Source: Isoptericola variabilis 225 (GTDB taxonomy: Bacteria; Actinomycetota; Actinomycetes; Actinomycetales; Cellulomonadaceae). Taken from it: a stretch of 64,000 nt of DNA. The translations under genes and the position numbers were made by a program. The stretch spans positions 1,116,001 through 1,180,000 of the forward strand of contig NC_015588.1 of assembly GCF_000215105.1 (NCBI RefSeq), read 5' to 3'. Positions 29,844-38,076 of this stretch are shown here, piece by piece. Within the stretch, counting starts at the first letter, position 1. The number at the start of each line of letters is the position of its first letter. The notes under the pieces are model-generated. The model saw nothing but the letters and a program-made list of their open reading frames with translations, made no database searches and was not told where the DNA came from.

Positions 29844-31910
29844 ATGACCGAACCCGACGACGTGCCGCGCGGCGAGACGGAGCCGGCCCCCGCTGTCGGG
29901 AAGCACGCGGCCGGGCCGGCCGACGCCCCGGCCCCCGGGAACCTGCCCGGCCCCGGCGCCTCGATCGTGGCGCTCATCGACGCGCTCGAGACGCTGCGCG
30001 CGCGCCTGGGCGCGCTGCGCCTGCCGCTCGAGACGCCGGGCGCGCCCGTGGCCCGCGTCGACCTCGCCCGCGCCGTCGACCAGCTCGACGACTACCTGCT
30101 GCCGCGGCTGCGCGCCGAGCGGGCGCCGCTGCTCGTCGTCGTCGGCGGCTCCACCGGGGCCGGCAAGTCGACGCTGGTCAACTCGCTCCTCGGCGAGCAG
30201 GTGTCGGCGCCGGGCGTGCTGCGCCCGACGACGCGCGCGCCCGTGCTCGTGCACCACCCGCTCGACGCCCGCTGGTTCACGACCGACCGGATCCTGCCGG
30301 GCCTCGCCCGTGTCACCACCGACCTGTCAGACGCGCAGAGGGCTGGAGCCCACCAGGGTTCTGACACCCCGCCGGGGAGGTCGCTGCGGCTCGTCAAGAG
30401 CGAGTCGTTGCCCCAGGGCCTCGCGCTGCTCGACGCGCCCGACATCGACTCCGTCGAGACGGCCAACCGCGAGCTCGCGGCGCAGCTGCTCGGCGCCGCG
30501 GACCTCTGGCTGTTCGTCACCACCGCCGCCCGGTACGCCGACGCCGTGCCCTGGGACCTGCTCGTGCAGGCGTCCGCGCGCAAGGCGCAGGTCGCGATGG
30601 TGCTCGACCGGGTCGACCCCGGCGCCGAGACGGTCGCCGACGACCTGCGCCGCCTCATGGCCGAGCACGGGCTCGGCGACGCGCCGCTGTTCGTGATCCC
30701 GGAGGCGGCCGAGGCCGGCCCCGGCGCCCTGGAGGAGGGGTACCTGCCCGAGGAGGCCGTGGGCGAGGTCGCGGCCTGGCTCACCGGGCTCGGGGGCGAC
30801 CCGGAGGCCCGCGCCCGCGTCATCGCCGCGACGCGCGACGGCGTCGTCGACGACCTCGTGCGCCGGTCGGTGCACCTGGCCGACGCCGCCGACGCGCAGC
30901 ACGCCGCCGACGCCCGCCTGCGCGACGCCGTCCGGCGCCACCACGCCGACGCGCTCGCCCAGGTCGACGCCGCCACGTCCGACGGGGCGCTGCTGCGCGG
31001 CGAGGTGCTCGCGCGCTGGCAGGACTTCGTCGGCACGAGCGAGTTCTTCCGCTCGGTCGAGGCCGGCGTCGGGCGGCTACGCGACACGCTCACCGCCTTC
31101 TTCCGCGGCCGGCCGCGCCAGGCGCCGCAGGTCGAGCAGGCGATCGCGCACGGGCTCGAGTCCGTGATCCTCGACGCCGCCGAGCAGGCCGCGGAACGCA
31201 CGTACGAGACGTGGCGCGCCGACGCGGCCGGGGCCGCGCTGCTCCAGGGCCTCGAGCTGTCGCGCACGTCGGGCAACCTCCGCGTGCAGGTCGGCGACGA
31301 GATCCGCGGCTGGCAGGCCGACGTGCTCGAGCTGGTCCGCGAGCAGGGCGCCGAGAAGCGCGGCACCGCCCGTGCGCTCTCGCTCGGCGTCAACGCGCTC
31401 GGCGTGTGCCTCATGGTCCTCGTGTTCGCCTCGACCGCCGGCCTCACGGGCGCGGAGATCGGCATCGCGGGCGGCACGGCGATCCTCGCCCAGAAGCTGC
31501 TCGAGGCCGTGTTCGGCGACGAGGCGGTGCGCCGGCTGTCGGCCGAGGCGAAGAAGCGCCTCACGGCGCGCGTCCGGTCCGTCCTCGACGGCCAGGCGGC
31601 CCGGTACACCGCGCAGCTCGACGCGCTCGGCACGCAGGCGCCCGCCGGCGACGCGGTGCGCGAGGCGGCGCGCGCCGTCGAGGGCGCGGCGCGTGCGGAG
31701 CGCTCGGTGCGGCCCGAGGCGACGGGCGGGTCCACGCGGGCCTTCAGCGGCGGCATGCTGCGCGGGGCGGGCACCCTGCGCCGGCCGACCACCGACGGCG
31801 TGCCCCGCGTCGAGGCGCACCGGCCCGCGCCCGCGGACGACCGCCCGCCCGAGCGGCGCCGGTCCGGGTTCTGGGACTGGTTCCTCGGCCGGAAGGACTC
31901 CACCCCGTGA
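29844..31910 (+). CDS. Dynamin-like GTPase, pair B first gene
   Basis: 688 residues. G1 GGSTGAGKST is at 101-110, G3 LLDAPDIDSV, and G4 probably LDRVDPG. The layout follows the gene at 24047, but it has a longer acidic/proline-rich N-terminus, a hydrophobic segment (ALGVCLMVLVFAS, AEIGIAGGTAILA near 520-560), and a basic C-terminal tail. Residues 161-175 are encoded by a 45-bp palindromic insert absent from the paralogue. The stop overlaps the next gene (GTGA). Confidence 0.85.
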   Translation: MTEPDDVPRGETEPAPAVGKHAAGPADAPAPGNLPGPGASIVALIDALETLRARLGALRLPLETPGAPVARVDLARAVDQLDDYLLPRLRAERAPLLVVVGGSTGAGKSTLVNSLLGEQVSAPGVLRPTTRAPVLVHHPLDARWFTTDRILPGLARVTTDLSDAQRAGAHQGSDTPPGRSLRLVKSESLPQGLALLDAPDIDSVETANRELAAQLLGAADLWLFVTTAARYADAVPWDLLVQASARKAQVAMVLDRVDPGAETVADDLRRLMAEHGLGDAPLFVIPEAAEAGPGALEEGYLPEEAVGEVAAWLTGLGGDPEARARVIAATRDGVVDDLVRRSVHLADAADAQHAADARLRDAVRRHHADALAQVDAATSDGALLRGEVLARWQDFVGTSEFFRSVEAGVGRLRDTLTAFFRGRPRQAPQVEQAIAHGLESVILDAAEQAAERTYETWRADAAGAALLQGLELSRTSGNLRVQVGDEIRGWQADVLELVREQGAEKRGTARALSLGVNALGVCLMVLVFASTAGLTGAEIGIAGGTAILAQKLLEAVFGDEAVRRLSAEAKKRLTARVRSVLDGQAARYTAQLDALGTQAPAGDAVREAARAVEGAARAERSVRPEATGGSTRAFSGGMLRGAGTLRRPTTDGVPRVEAHRPAPADDRPPERRRSGFWDWFLGRKDSTP
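30324..30368 (+). repeat. In-frame palindromic element E1
   Basis: 45 bp inside the GTPase gene. TGTCAGA (30325-30331) and TCTGACA (30360-30366) are inverted; an inner stem GGGCT/AGCCC lies in the centre. It encodes LSDAQRAGAHQGSDT. The right half is nearly identical to element E2 in the Nei-like gene. The insert falls between the switch and G3 regions, where the paralogue has no matching residues. Confidence 0.8.
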
Positions 31911-33616
31911 GCCGCATCGACCTCGCGGCCCGCACCGCGGCGCTCGAGAACGCCGTGACGGAGGCGACCGGGCGGCTCGAGCGCGACCTGCTCGACGACG
32001 CGCGCGCCGTCGTCGCGCGCGCCCGCGAGCGCGGCGGGCTGTCGGCCGAGCACACCGTCGTGGCGCTCGCCGGCGCGACCGGGTCCGGCAAGTCCAGCGT
32101 GCTCAACGCCGTCGCGGGCGACGACATCGCCGCCCCGGGCGTGCGGCGCCCCACGACGTCGCACGCGCTCGCGGCCGTGTGGGGCGACGGCGCCGACCCG
32201 CTGCTCGACTGGCTGGAGGTCCGCCGGCGCCACGAGATGCCCGTCGCCCCCGTCGCGGACGGCGCCGGGTCACCGAACCCGGGGCCCGCCACGGGTGCGC
32301 GCGGCCTCTTCCGGCGGCACCGCACGCCGGCCGGGATCACGACGGGCCTCGTGCTGCTCGACCTGCCGGACCACGACTCGGTCGTCACCGAGCACCGCGT
32401 GCGGGCCGAGCGGCTCGTCGAGCGCGCGGACCTGCTCGTGTGGGTCGTCGACCCGCAGAAGTACGCCGACGCCGCGCTGCACGAGCGCTACCTGCGCCCG
32501 CTCGCGGGGCGCTCCGACGTCGTGGTCGTCGCTCTCAACCAGGTCGACCGGCTCTCGGACGGGGAGGTCGACGCGATGCTCGCCGACCTGCGGCGCCTCG
32601 TCGCAGCCGACGGGCTCGACGGCGCGCGCGTCCTGCCGGTGTCGGCGCGCACGGGCCAGGGGATCGACCACCTGCGGGGCCTGCTCGCCGACGCCGCCCA
32701 GCGGCGCGAGGCCGCGACCGCGCGGCTCGCGGGCGACGAGCGCGCCGTCGCCCGGCGGATCCTCGACGCGTGCGGCACGGCGCCGTCGGAGCGCGCGGGC
32801 GAGCGGGCCAAGGGGGCGCTCACCGCCGCGCTCGAGGACGCCGCCGGCGTGCCCACCGTCGTCGACGCCGTGCGCCGGTCGGCCGTGCGGGACGCGCGCG
32901 CGGCTACCGGCTGGCCCGTGACGCGCTGGCTCGGGCGCTTCCGGCCCGACCCCCTGCGCCGCCTGGGTCTGCGCCCCGACCCGGCGCGGTCGGGCGAGCG
33001 GCCCGACCTCGTGCGCACGTCGATGCCCAAGACCCGTCCCGCCGTCCGCGCGGCGTCCGCGTCGGCCGTGCGGCAGTACGTCGACCGCGTGACCGAGGGC
33101 GCGCCCGACCCGTGGGTCATCGCGGCGCGGCACCGGGCGCAGGACGGTATCGACCGGCTGCCCGACGCGCTCGACGCGGCCGTCGCCGGGACGCAGCTCG
33201 AGGCCGCGCGGCGGCCGGTGTGGTGGCGGGTCGTCGGCGTCCTGCAGTGGCTGCTCCTCGCCGCCGCGGTGGTCGGTCTGCTGTGGCTCGCCGCGTCCGC
33301 GGCCGTCGCCTACTTCCGCCTCCCGCCGCTGCTGGTCCCCGAGCTCACGGTCGACCTGACGGACCGGGGCGGGGGAGTGCTCGAGGTCGCGTGGCCGACG
33401 CTGCTCGCGCTCGGCGGGCTCGCGGCGGGACTCCTGCTCGCGCTCGTGGCGCGGCTGTTCGCCGCCGTCGGCGCCCGACGCCGCGCCACCCGCGCGCGAC
33501 GCCGGCTCCGCGAGGCGGTCGCCGACGTCGCCGACCGGCTCGTGCGGCTGCCCGTGGGCGAGGAGATGGTGGCCCTGGCGCGGTGCCGGACGGCGGCGGC
33601 GATCGCGGCGTCGTGA
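31907..33616 (+). CDS. Dynamin-like GTPase, pair B second gene
   Basis: 569 residues from a GTG overlapping the previous stop. G1 GATGSGKSS is at 56-64, G3 DLPDHDSV, G4 LNQVDRL. The WVVDPQKYAD segment is shared word for word with the gene at 25702. Two membrane helices lie near the C-terminus (VLQWLLLAAAVVGLLWLAAS, LLALGGLAAGLLLALVARLF). It forms a probable heteromer with the gene before it. Confidence 0.85.
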   Translation: MSRIDLAARTAALENAVTEATGRLERDLLDDARAVVARARERGGLSAEHTVVALAGATGSGKSSVLNAVAGDDIAAPGVRRPTTSHALAAVWGDGADPLLDWLEVRRRHEMPVAPVADGAGSPNPGPATGARGLFRRHRTPAGITTGLVLLDLPDHDSVVTEHRVRAERLVERADLLVWVVDPQKYADAALHERYLRPLAGRSDVVVVALNQVDRLSDGEVDAMLADLRRLVAADGLDGARVLPVSARTGQGIDHLRGLLADAAQRREAATARLAGDERAVARRILDACGTAPSERAGERAKGALTAALEDAAGVPTVVDAVRRSAVRDARAATGWPVTRWLGRFRPDPLRRLGLRPDPARSGERPDLVRTSMPKTRPAVRAASASAVRQYVDRVTEGAPDPWVIAARHRAQDGIDRLPDALDAAVAGTQLEAARRPVWWRVVGVLQWLLLAAAVVGLLWLAASAAVAYFRLPPLLVPELTVDLTDRGGGVLEVAWPTLLALGGLAAGLLLALVARLFAAVGARRRATRARRRLREAVADVADRLVRLPVGEEMVALARCRTAAAIAAS

Positions 33617-33635
33617 CCGTGCGACGATGCGGGGC

Positions 33636-34136
33636 ATGATCCGACTGCACGTCCCCGTCCCGCTGCGCTGGTCCGACCTCGACGCGTACCAGCACGTCAA
33701 CAACGTCGCGATGTTCCGGCTCCTCGAGGACGCCCGCATCACCGCGTTCTGGCGGCACCCGGAGGCGGAGGACGGCGACGCGTGGCCGACGGCCATCCTC
33801 GACTCGGGCCCGGCCGCGTCGTCGCACACGCTCGTGGCGTCGCAGCAGATCGAGTACCTCCGCCCGCTCGGGTTCTCCCGCACGCCCGTGCGCGTCGAGC
33901 TGTGGATCGGGAAGATCGGGGGCGCGAGCCTCGACGTCTGCTACGAGGTCCACGACGGCGTCCCCGGCGGCTTCCCGCGCACGGGTCCGGCGTCGGGCAC
34001 GGAGCCGTACGTGCGCGCCGCCACGACGATCGTGCTCATCGACGCCGCCACCGGCCGCCCGCGCCGGATCTCCGACGACGAGCGTGACGCCTGGGCCGCG
34101 TTCACCGGCGAGCCGCTCGAGTTCCGCAGGCGCTGA
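33636..34136 (+). CDS. Acyl-CoA thioesterase (4HBT hotdog family)
   Basis: 166 residues from the second ATG; an ATG at 33627 would add three residues. The motif LRWSDLDAYQHVNNVAMFRLLEDAR carries the catalytic Asp and the hotdog helix. It resembles FcbC/YbgC-type thioesterases; the chain length of the substrate is unknown. It follows the GTPase gene by 19 bp. Confidence 0.88.
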   Translation: MIRLHVPVPLRWSDLDAYQHVNNVAMFRLLEDARITAFWRHPEAEDGDAWPTAILDSGPAASSHTLVASQQIEYLRPLGFSRTPVRVELWIGKIGGASLDVCYEVHDGVPGGFPRTGPASGTEPYVRAATTIVLIDAATGRPRRISDDERDAWAAFTGEPLEFRRR

Positions 34137-34188
34137 CGCCGCACCGGCACGCACTGCGAGGGCGTGCGCGCGCCGTCAGACTGTCCGC

Positions 34189-35178
34189 GTGCCCCGCCTG
34201 CGACGTGTGTCCGTGTCGTCACCCGGCTACGGCCGCCGTCGCGCGGGTCGTGGCTGGGTGTTCCTCGACGTCGACGGCACGCGCTTGACCGACGAGGAGG
34301 AGCTCGCGCGGTGCCACCGGCTCGCCGTGCCCCCGGCGTGGCGCGACGTGTGGATCTGCCGCTACCCGAACGGGCACATCCAGGCGTTCGGGTACGACGA
34401 CGCGGGGCGCGGCCAGTACATCTACCACGAGGCATGGACCGAGCGCCGCAAGCGCCGCAAGCACGACCACGTGCTCGACGTCGGGCGCCGGCTGCCGGTC
34501 GCACGTCGCCGCGTCGCACGCGACCTCGAGCTGCCCGGCATGCCGCGCGAGAGACTGCTCGCCCTCGCCTTCCGCCTGCTCGACCTCGCGTACTTCCGCG
34601 CGGGCGGGGAGATCTACGCCAAGAAGAACAACAGCTACGGGCTCGCGACGATCCGCAAGGACCACGTCCGCGTCCGGCGCGACGGGTCGGTGCACTTCCG
34701 CTACCCCGCCAAGTCGGGGCAGGTGCGCGACGTGCTCGTCGACGACCCCGTCGTGGCCGAGCTGGTCACGACGCTCAAGCGGCGGCGCGGCGGCGTCGAC
34801 CTGCTCGCCTGGCGCGAGACCGGTCCCGACGGCCGGGCGCGCTGGCGCGACGTGACCAGCGCCGACGTGCAGGACTACGTCAAGCAGCAGCTCGGCGAGG
34901 ACGCCACGCCCAAGGACTTCCGCACGTGGCACGCGACCGTGCTCGCGGCGCGCGCGCTCGCCGATGTCGGCGCACCGCCCGCGTCGGCGAGGAAGCGCCG
35001 CACGATCGTCGCCGACATCGTGCGCGACGTCGCCGAGGAGCTCGGCAACACCCCTGCCGTCGCCCGCGCGTCGTACGTCGACCCGCGGCTGTGGGACCTG
35101 TGGGAGCGCGGCGAGACGATCGGGTCGACCCGCTCGACGGCGCGCGCCGAGCGCGAGGTGCTAGACCTGCTCGGGTGA
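34189..35178 (+). CDS. DNA topoisomerase IB
   Basis: 329 residues from a GTG; poxvirus-like bacterial TopIB is about this size. It relaxes supercoils through a 3'-phosphotyrosine bond. Catalytic residues are visible: IRKDHV, the Arg and His in KDFRTWHAT (245, 248), Asn287 and the nucleophile Tyr296 in LGNTPAVARASYVDP. It lies beside an SSB paralogue and membrane GTPases, but a direct link is not shown. Confidence 0.93.
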   Translation: MPRLRRVSVSSPGYGRRRAGRGWVFLDVDGTRLTDEEELARCHRLAVPPAWRDVWICRYPNGHIQAFGYDDAGRGQYIYHEAWTERRKRRKHDHVLDVGRRLPVARRRVARDLELPGMPRERLLALAFRLLDLAYFRAGGEIYAKKNNSYGLATIRKDHVRVRRDGSVHFRYPAKSGQVRDVLVDDPVVAELVTTLKRRRGGVDLLAWRETGPDGRARWRDVTSADVQDYVKQQLGEDATPKDFRTWHATVLAARALADVGAPPASARKRRTIVADIVRDVAEELGNTPAVARASYVDPRLWDLWERGETIGSTRSTARAEREVLDLLG

Positions 35179-35202
35179 GCGCCGTCGTCGGGCAGCGCTC
35201 CG

Positions 35203-36129
35203 TCAGGCCGGCAGGCGGACCATGCCCTCCTGGGCGATGCTCGCGACGAGCGCACCCTCGCGGTCGTAGATCCGCGCCAGGCCGAGTCCGCGGCCGCCCT
35301 GCGCTCCGGGCGACTCCTGGACGTAGAGCAGCCAGTCGTCAGCCCGCGCGTCGCGGTGGAACCACATCGCGTGGTCGAGGCTCGCCATGGGGACCGCGCC
35401 GCCGACGTCGAGCCACGAGCGGCCCGCCTGCCGCAGGACCGGCTCGAGCATGACCTGGTCGCACGCGAACGCGAGCAGCGCGCGGTGCAGCAGCGGGTCG
35501 TCGGACGCGATCTCGTGCCGGGCGCGCACCCACACCAGCTGCGTCGCTTCCCGCTTGGCGGGCGGGCCGAGGTAGAGCGAGCCGCCGACGTGCCGCAGGT
35601 CGAACGCGGACTCGTGCGACCAGAACCGCGCCGCCGGGTGGTCGATGCCGCCGAGCAGCTCGATCGCCGAGGTGACGTCCTCGGGTGCGGGGACGCCGTC
35701 GGGCGCGGGCGTGAACGCCTCGTAGCCCGGCTGGTCCTCCTGGAAGGACGCGGTGAGCGACAGGATCGGCTGGCCGTGCTGGATCGCGTGCGTGCGCCGG
35801 GCGCTGAACGAGCGGCCGTCGCGCAGGCGCTCGACGGCGAAGTCGATCGGGGCGTCGAGCGCACCCTCGCGCAGGAAGTACGCGTGCATCGAATGGGGGA
35901 GCCGGCCGTCGTCCACGGTGCGACCGCACGCGAGCAGCGCCTGGGCGAGCACCTGGCCGCCGTAGACCCGCCGCGCCGGCCCGGGCACGGAGTCGCCGCG
36001 CCACAGGTCTTCCTCTCCGCGCGGGCCCCAGCCGTCGACCTCGCGCAGGTCGAGCACCGACAGCAGGCGCTCCAGCGCGTCGGGGATGCCCGACGCCGCC
36101 ACGTCCGTGGAGGTGGTCGTCTCGCTCAT
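35203..36129 (-). CDS. tesB: Acyl-CoA thioesterase II
   Basis: 308 residues, a double hotdog protein. N-terminal RVYGGQVLAQALLACGRTV and HSMHAYFLREG, and C-terminal LDHAMWFHRDARADDWLLY are TesB signatures, including the catalytic Asp of LDHAMWFH. It cleaves medium- and long-chain acyl-CoA in the cytoplasm. It is read on the opposite strand from topoisomerase IB, end to end. Confidence 0.95.
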   Translation of the reverse strand: MSETTTSTDVAASGIPDALERLLSVLDLREVDGWGPRGEEDLWRGDSVPGPARRVYGGQVLAQALLACGRTVDDGRLPHSMHAYFLREGALDAPIDFAVERLRDGRSFSARRTHAIQHGQPILSLTASFQEDQPGYEAFTPAPDGVPAPEDVTSAIELLGGIDHPAARFWSHESAFDLRHVGGSLYLGPPAKREATQLVWVRARHEIASDDPLLHRALLAFACDQVMLEPVLRQAGRSWLDVGGAVPMASLDHAMWFHRDARADDWLLYVQESPGAQGGRGLGLARIYDREGALVASIAQEGMVRLPA

Positions 36130-36150
36130 GGGTGGGTCCGTCCTCGCCGC

Positions 36151-36540
36151 TCAGTCCTCGAAGGTGTTGATCATGCTGAACGCCGCGCGCTCCAGGTAGT
36201 CCCACAGCTGGGCCTCGTGGATCGGCGCGAGGTCGAGCGAGTCGACGGCGGCGCGCATGTGCCTCAGCCAGCGGTCGCGCGCGTCGGGGTTGACCTTGAA
36301 CGGCGCGTGCCGCATGCGCAGCCGCGGGTGGCCGCGCTGCTCGCTGTACGTCGTCGGGCCGCCCCAGTACTGCTCGAGGAAGAGGGTCAGGCGCTCCTTG
36401 GCCGGGCCCAGGTCCTCCTCGGGGTACATGGGCCGCAGGACCTCGTCGGTCGCCACGCCCTCGTAGAAGACGTCCACGAGGCGCACGAAGGTCTCGTGCC
36501 CGCCGACGGCGTCGTAGAAGGAGTCAGGTCGCACCGCCAC
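36151..36540 (-). CDS. glbO: Truncated haemoglobin, group II
   Basis: 129 residues from the GTG at 36540 with GGGAG upstream. The 2-on-2 globin pattern is seen in [24 protein letters not shown], and the proximal histidine region in [10 protein letters not shown]. TrHbII proteins bind oxygen and may handle nitric oxide or peroxide. It is transcribed before tesB on the same strand with 21 bp between, and is divergent from the EIIB gene. Confidence 0.94.
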   Translation of the reverse strand: MAVRPDSFYDAVGGHETFVRLVDVFYEGVATDEVLRPMYPEEDLGPAKERLTLFLEQYWGGPTTYSEQRGHPRLRMRHAPFKVNPDARDRWLRHMRAAVDSLDLAPIHEAQLWDYLERAAFSMINTFED

Positions 36541-36640
36541 AGTCTCCCAGATCCCGCGCGAGGCGACCGACCCGCCCCCGAGTCCCCGACGGGATACCCT
36601 GGGTACAGACCTGCAAGGACGCACCCCCAGGAGTGACCGA

Positions 36641-36874
36641 ATGAGCAAGGCGGACAACATCCTCGCGGCGCTGGGCGGCACCACCAACGTCGTCGAGCTC
36701 GAGCCGTGCATCACGCGGCTGCGGGTCCAGGTGGCGGACCCGTCGCTCGTCGACGAGCCGGGCCTCAAGCAGTCCGGTGCGTTCGGCGTGGTGCGCTCCG
36801 GCCGGATCGTGCAGGTCATCGTCGGCCCCGAGGCCGACAACCTCGCCGCCGAGATGGACACGCTGCTCGCCTGA
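36641..36874 (+). CDS. Stand-alone PTS EIIB domain, glucose/GlcNAc family
   Basis: 77 residues with CAGGAG before the ATG. The phosphorylation site is Cys23 in [10 protein letters not shown], followed by the usual [18 protein letters not shown]. No EIIC or EIIA is near, so this domain must work with a permease encoded elsewhere, as in actinobacterial N-acetylglucosamine systems. Confidence 0.9.
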   Translation: MSKADNILAALGGTTNVVELEPCITRLRVQVADPSLVDEPGLKQSGAFGVVRSGRIVQVIVGPEADNLAAEMDTLLA

Positions 36875-36898
36875 GCGGTGCCGCCCGGGCCGGCCCGG

Positions 36899-37963
36899 CT
36901 ACGCCTCGGCGGCGTCCGAGGACGCCTCGACCGTCTCGCCGGCGCGCAGCACGCCCGCGGCGCGCAGCTCGGCCTGCGCGGCCCGCAGCAGCGCGCGCGA
37001 GACGTCCCACTGCTGGCCGGGCTGCACCTGCGCGTGCAGCGTGAACGTCAGCGTGAAGTCGTGGACCGCGTCCACGCCGCGCACCGACGGCGCCTCGAGG
37101 AAGGACCCGGTGAGCTCCGGGTCGGCATGCACGGCGTCGGCCGCGCGGCCGAGCGCGGCGCGCACGACGTCGAGGTCCGCGTCGACGGGGACGCGGACCT
37201 CCGCCAGCGCACGCGCCCACTGCTGCGTGCGGTTGCCGGCGCGAAGGATCTCGCCGTTGCGCACGTACCAGAGCGTGCCGTCGAAGGAGCGGACCTGGGT
37301 CGTGCGGAGCTGGACCTCCTCGACCGTGCCGACCGCGCCGGAGCCGAGGTCGACGACGTCGCCCACGCCGAACTGGTCCTCGACCAGCAGGAAGATGCCC
37401 GAGATGAAGTCCTTGACGAGGCTCTGGGCGCCGAAGCCGAGCGCGACGCCCGCGACGCCCGCCGACGCCAGGAGCGGGCCGACGTTGACGTCGAGCTCCT
37501 GGAGGACCATGAGGGCCATGAGCGTGCCGACGATGATGTTGGCCGCCGAGCGCAGGACGGACCCCACCGTGCGGGCCCGCTGGGCGCGGCGCGCGCTGGC
37601 CAGCGGGTTCGCGGCCGTGAGCGCGTCCTCGACGAGCGGCGCCCGGCGCAGGAGCCGGCGACGCGGGGCCGGGTCCGTCGTCGTCGTGCCCGAGCCGGTC
37701 GCGATCCGCTCCGTCACGTGCGAGATCGCGCGCCGCAGCAGGACCAGCAGGAGGGCCCCGACGGCGAGGATGATCAGCACGCGCAGCGGCCAGCCGGAGA
37801 ACCACTCCCAGAAGCCGGCCCACGCGTCCTCGCCGGCGCGCAGCACGTCGTCGGCCGTGCTGCTCGTGCTGGGCTCGGGGCTGGGCGCGGTCGCCGCGGG
37901 CGCGGCGAGGAGGGGGAGGCTCGGGGTCGGGGCGGCAGGGGTCGTTCCGATCACCCGCGCCAC
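36899..37963 (-). CDS. MscS-type mechanosensitive channel
   Basis: 354 residues from the GTG at 37963 (37954 is an alternative). An Ala/Pro-rich N-terminus, helix [19 protein letters not shown], the pore helix [21 protein letters not shown] and the beta domain [25 protein letters not shown] match MscS. It releases solutes on osmotic downshift. No ribosome-binding site is clear, so it may be leaderless. Confidence 0.92.
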   Translation of the reverse strand: MARVIGTTPAAPTPSLPLLAAPAATAPSPEPSTSSTADDVLRAGEDAWAGFWEWFSGWPLRVLIILAVGALLLVLLRRAISHVTERIATGSGTTTTDPAPRRRLLRRAPLVEDALTAANPLASARRAQRARTVGSVLRSAANIIVGTLMALMVLQELDVNVGPLLASAGVAGVALGFGAQSLVKDFISGIFLLVEDQFGVGDVVDLGSGAVGTVEEVQLRTTQVRSFDGTLWYVRNGEILRAGNRTQQWARALAEVRVPVDADLDVVRAALGRAADAVHADPELTGSFLEAPSVRGVDAVHDFTLTFTLHAQVQPGQQWDVSRALLRAAQAELRAAGVLRAGETVEASSDAAEA

Positions 37964-38076
37964 GGTAGCGGTCGCGCCGGGTGCGGACGGAGCCGTTGAC
38001 CGAACCGTCACGAAACCTTGGAGAAGGCCGCGTGGGCGCACTGCCCGTGCCCGGGTTCGATGGCAGGATCGTCCCC

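Noticed and set aside
36587..36610. GGATACCC/GGGTAC-like symmetry before the EIIB gene
   Set aside because: The arms are short and imperfect; it may be part of the promoter but cannot be supported as an operator.
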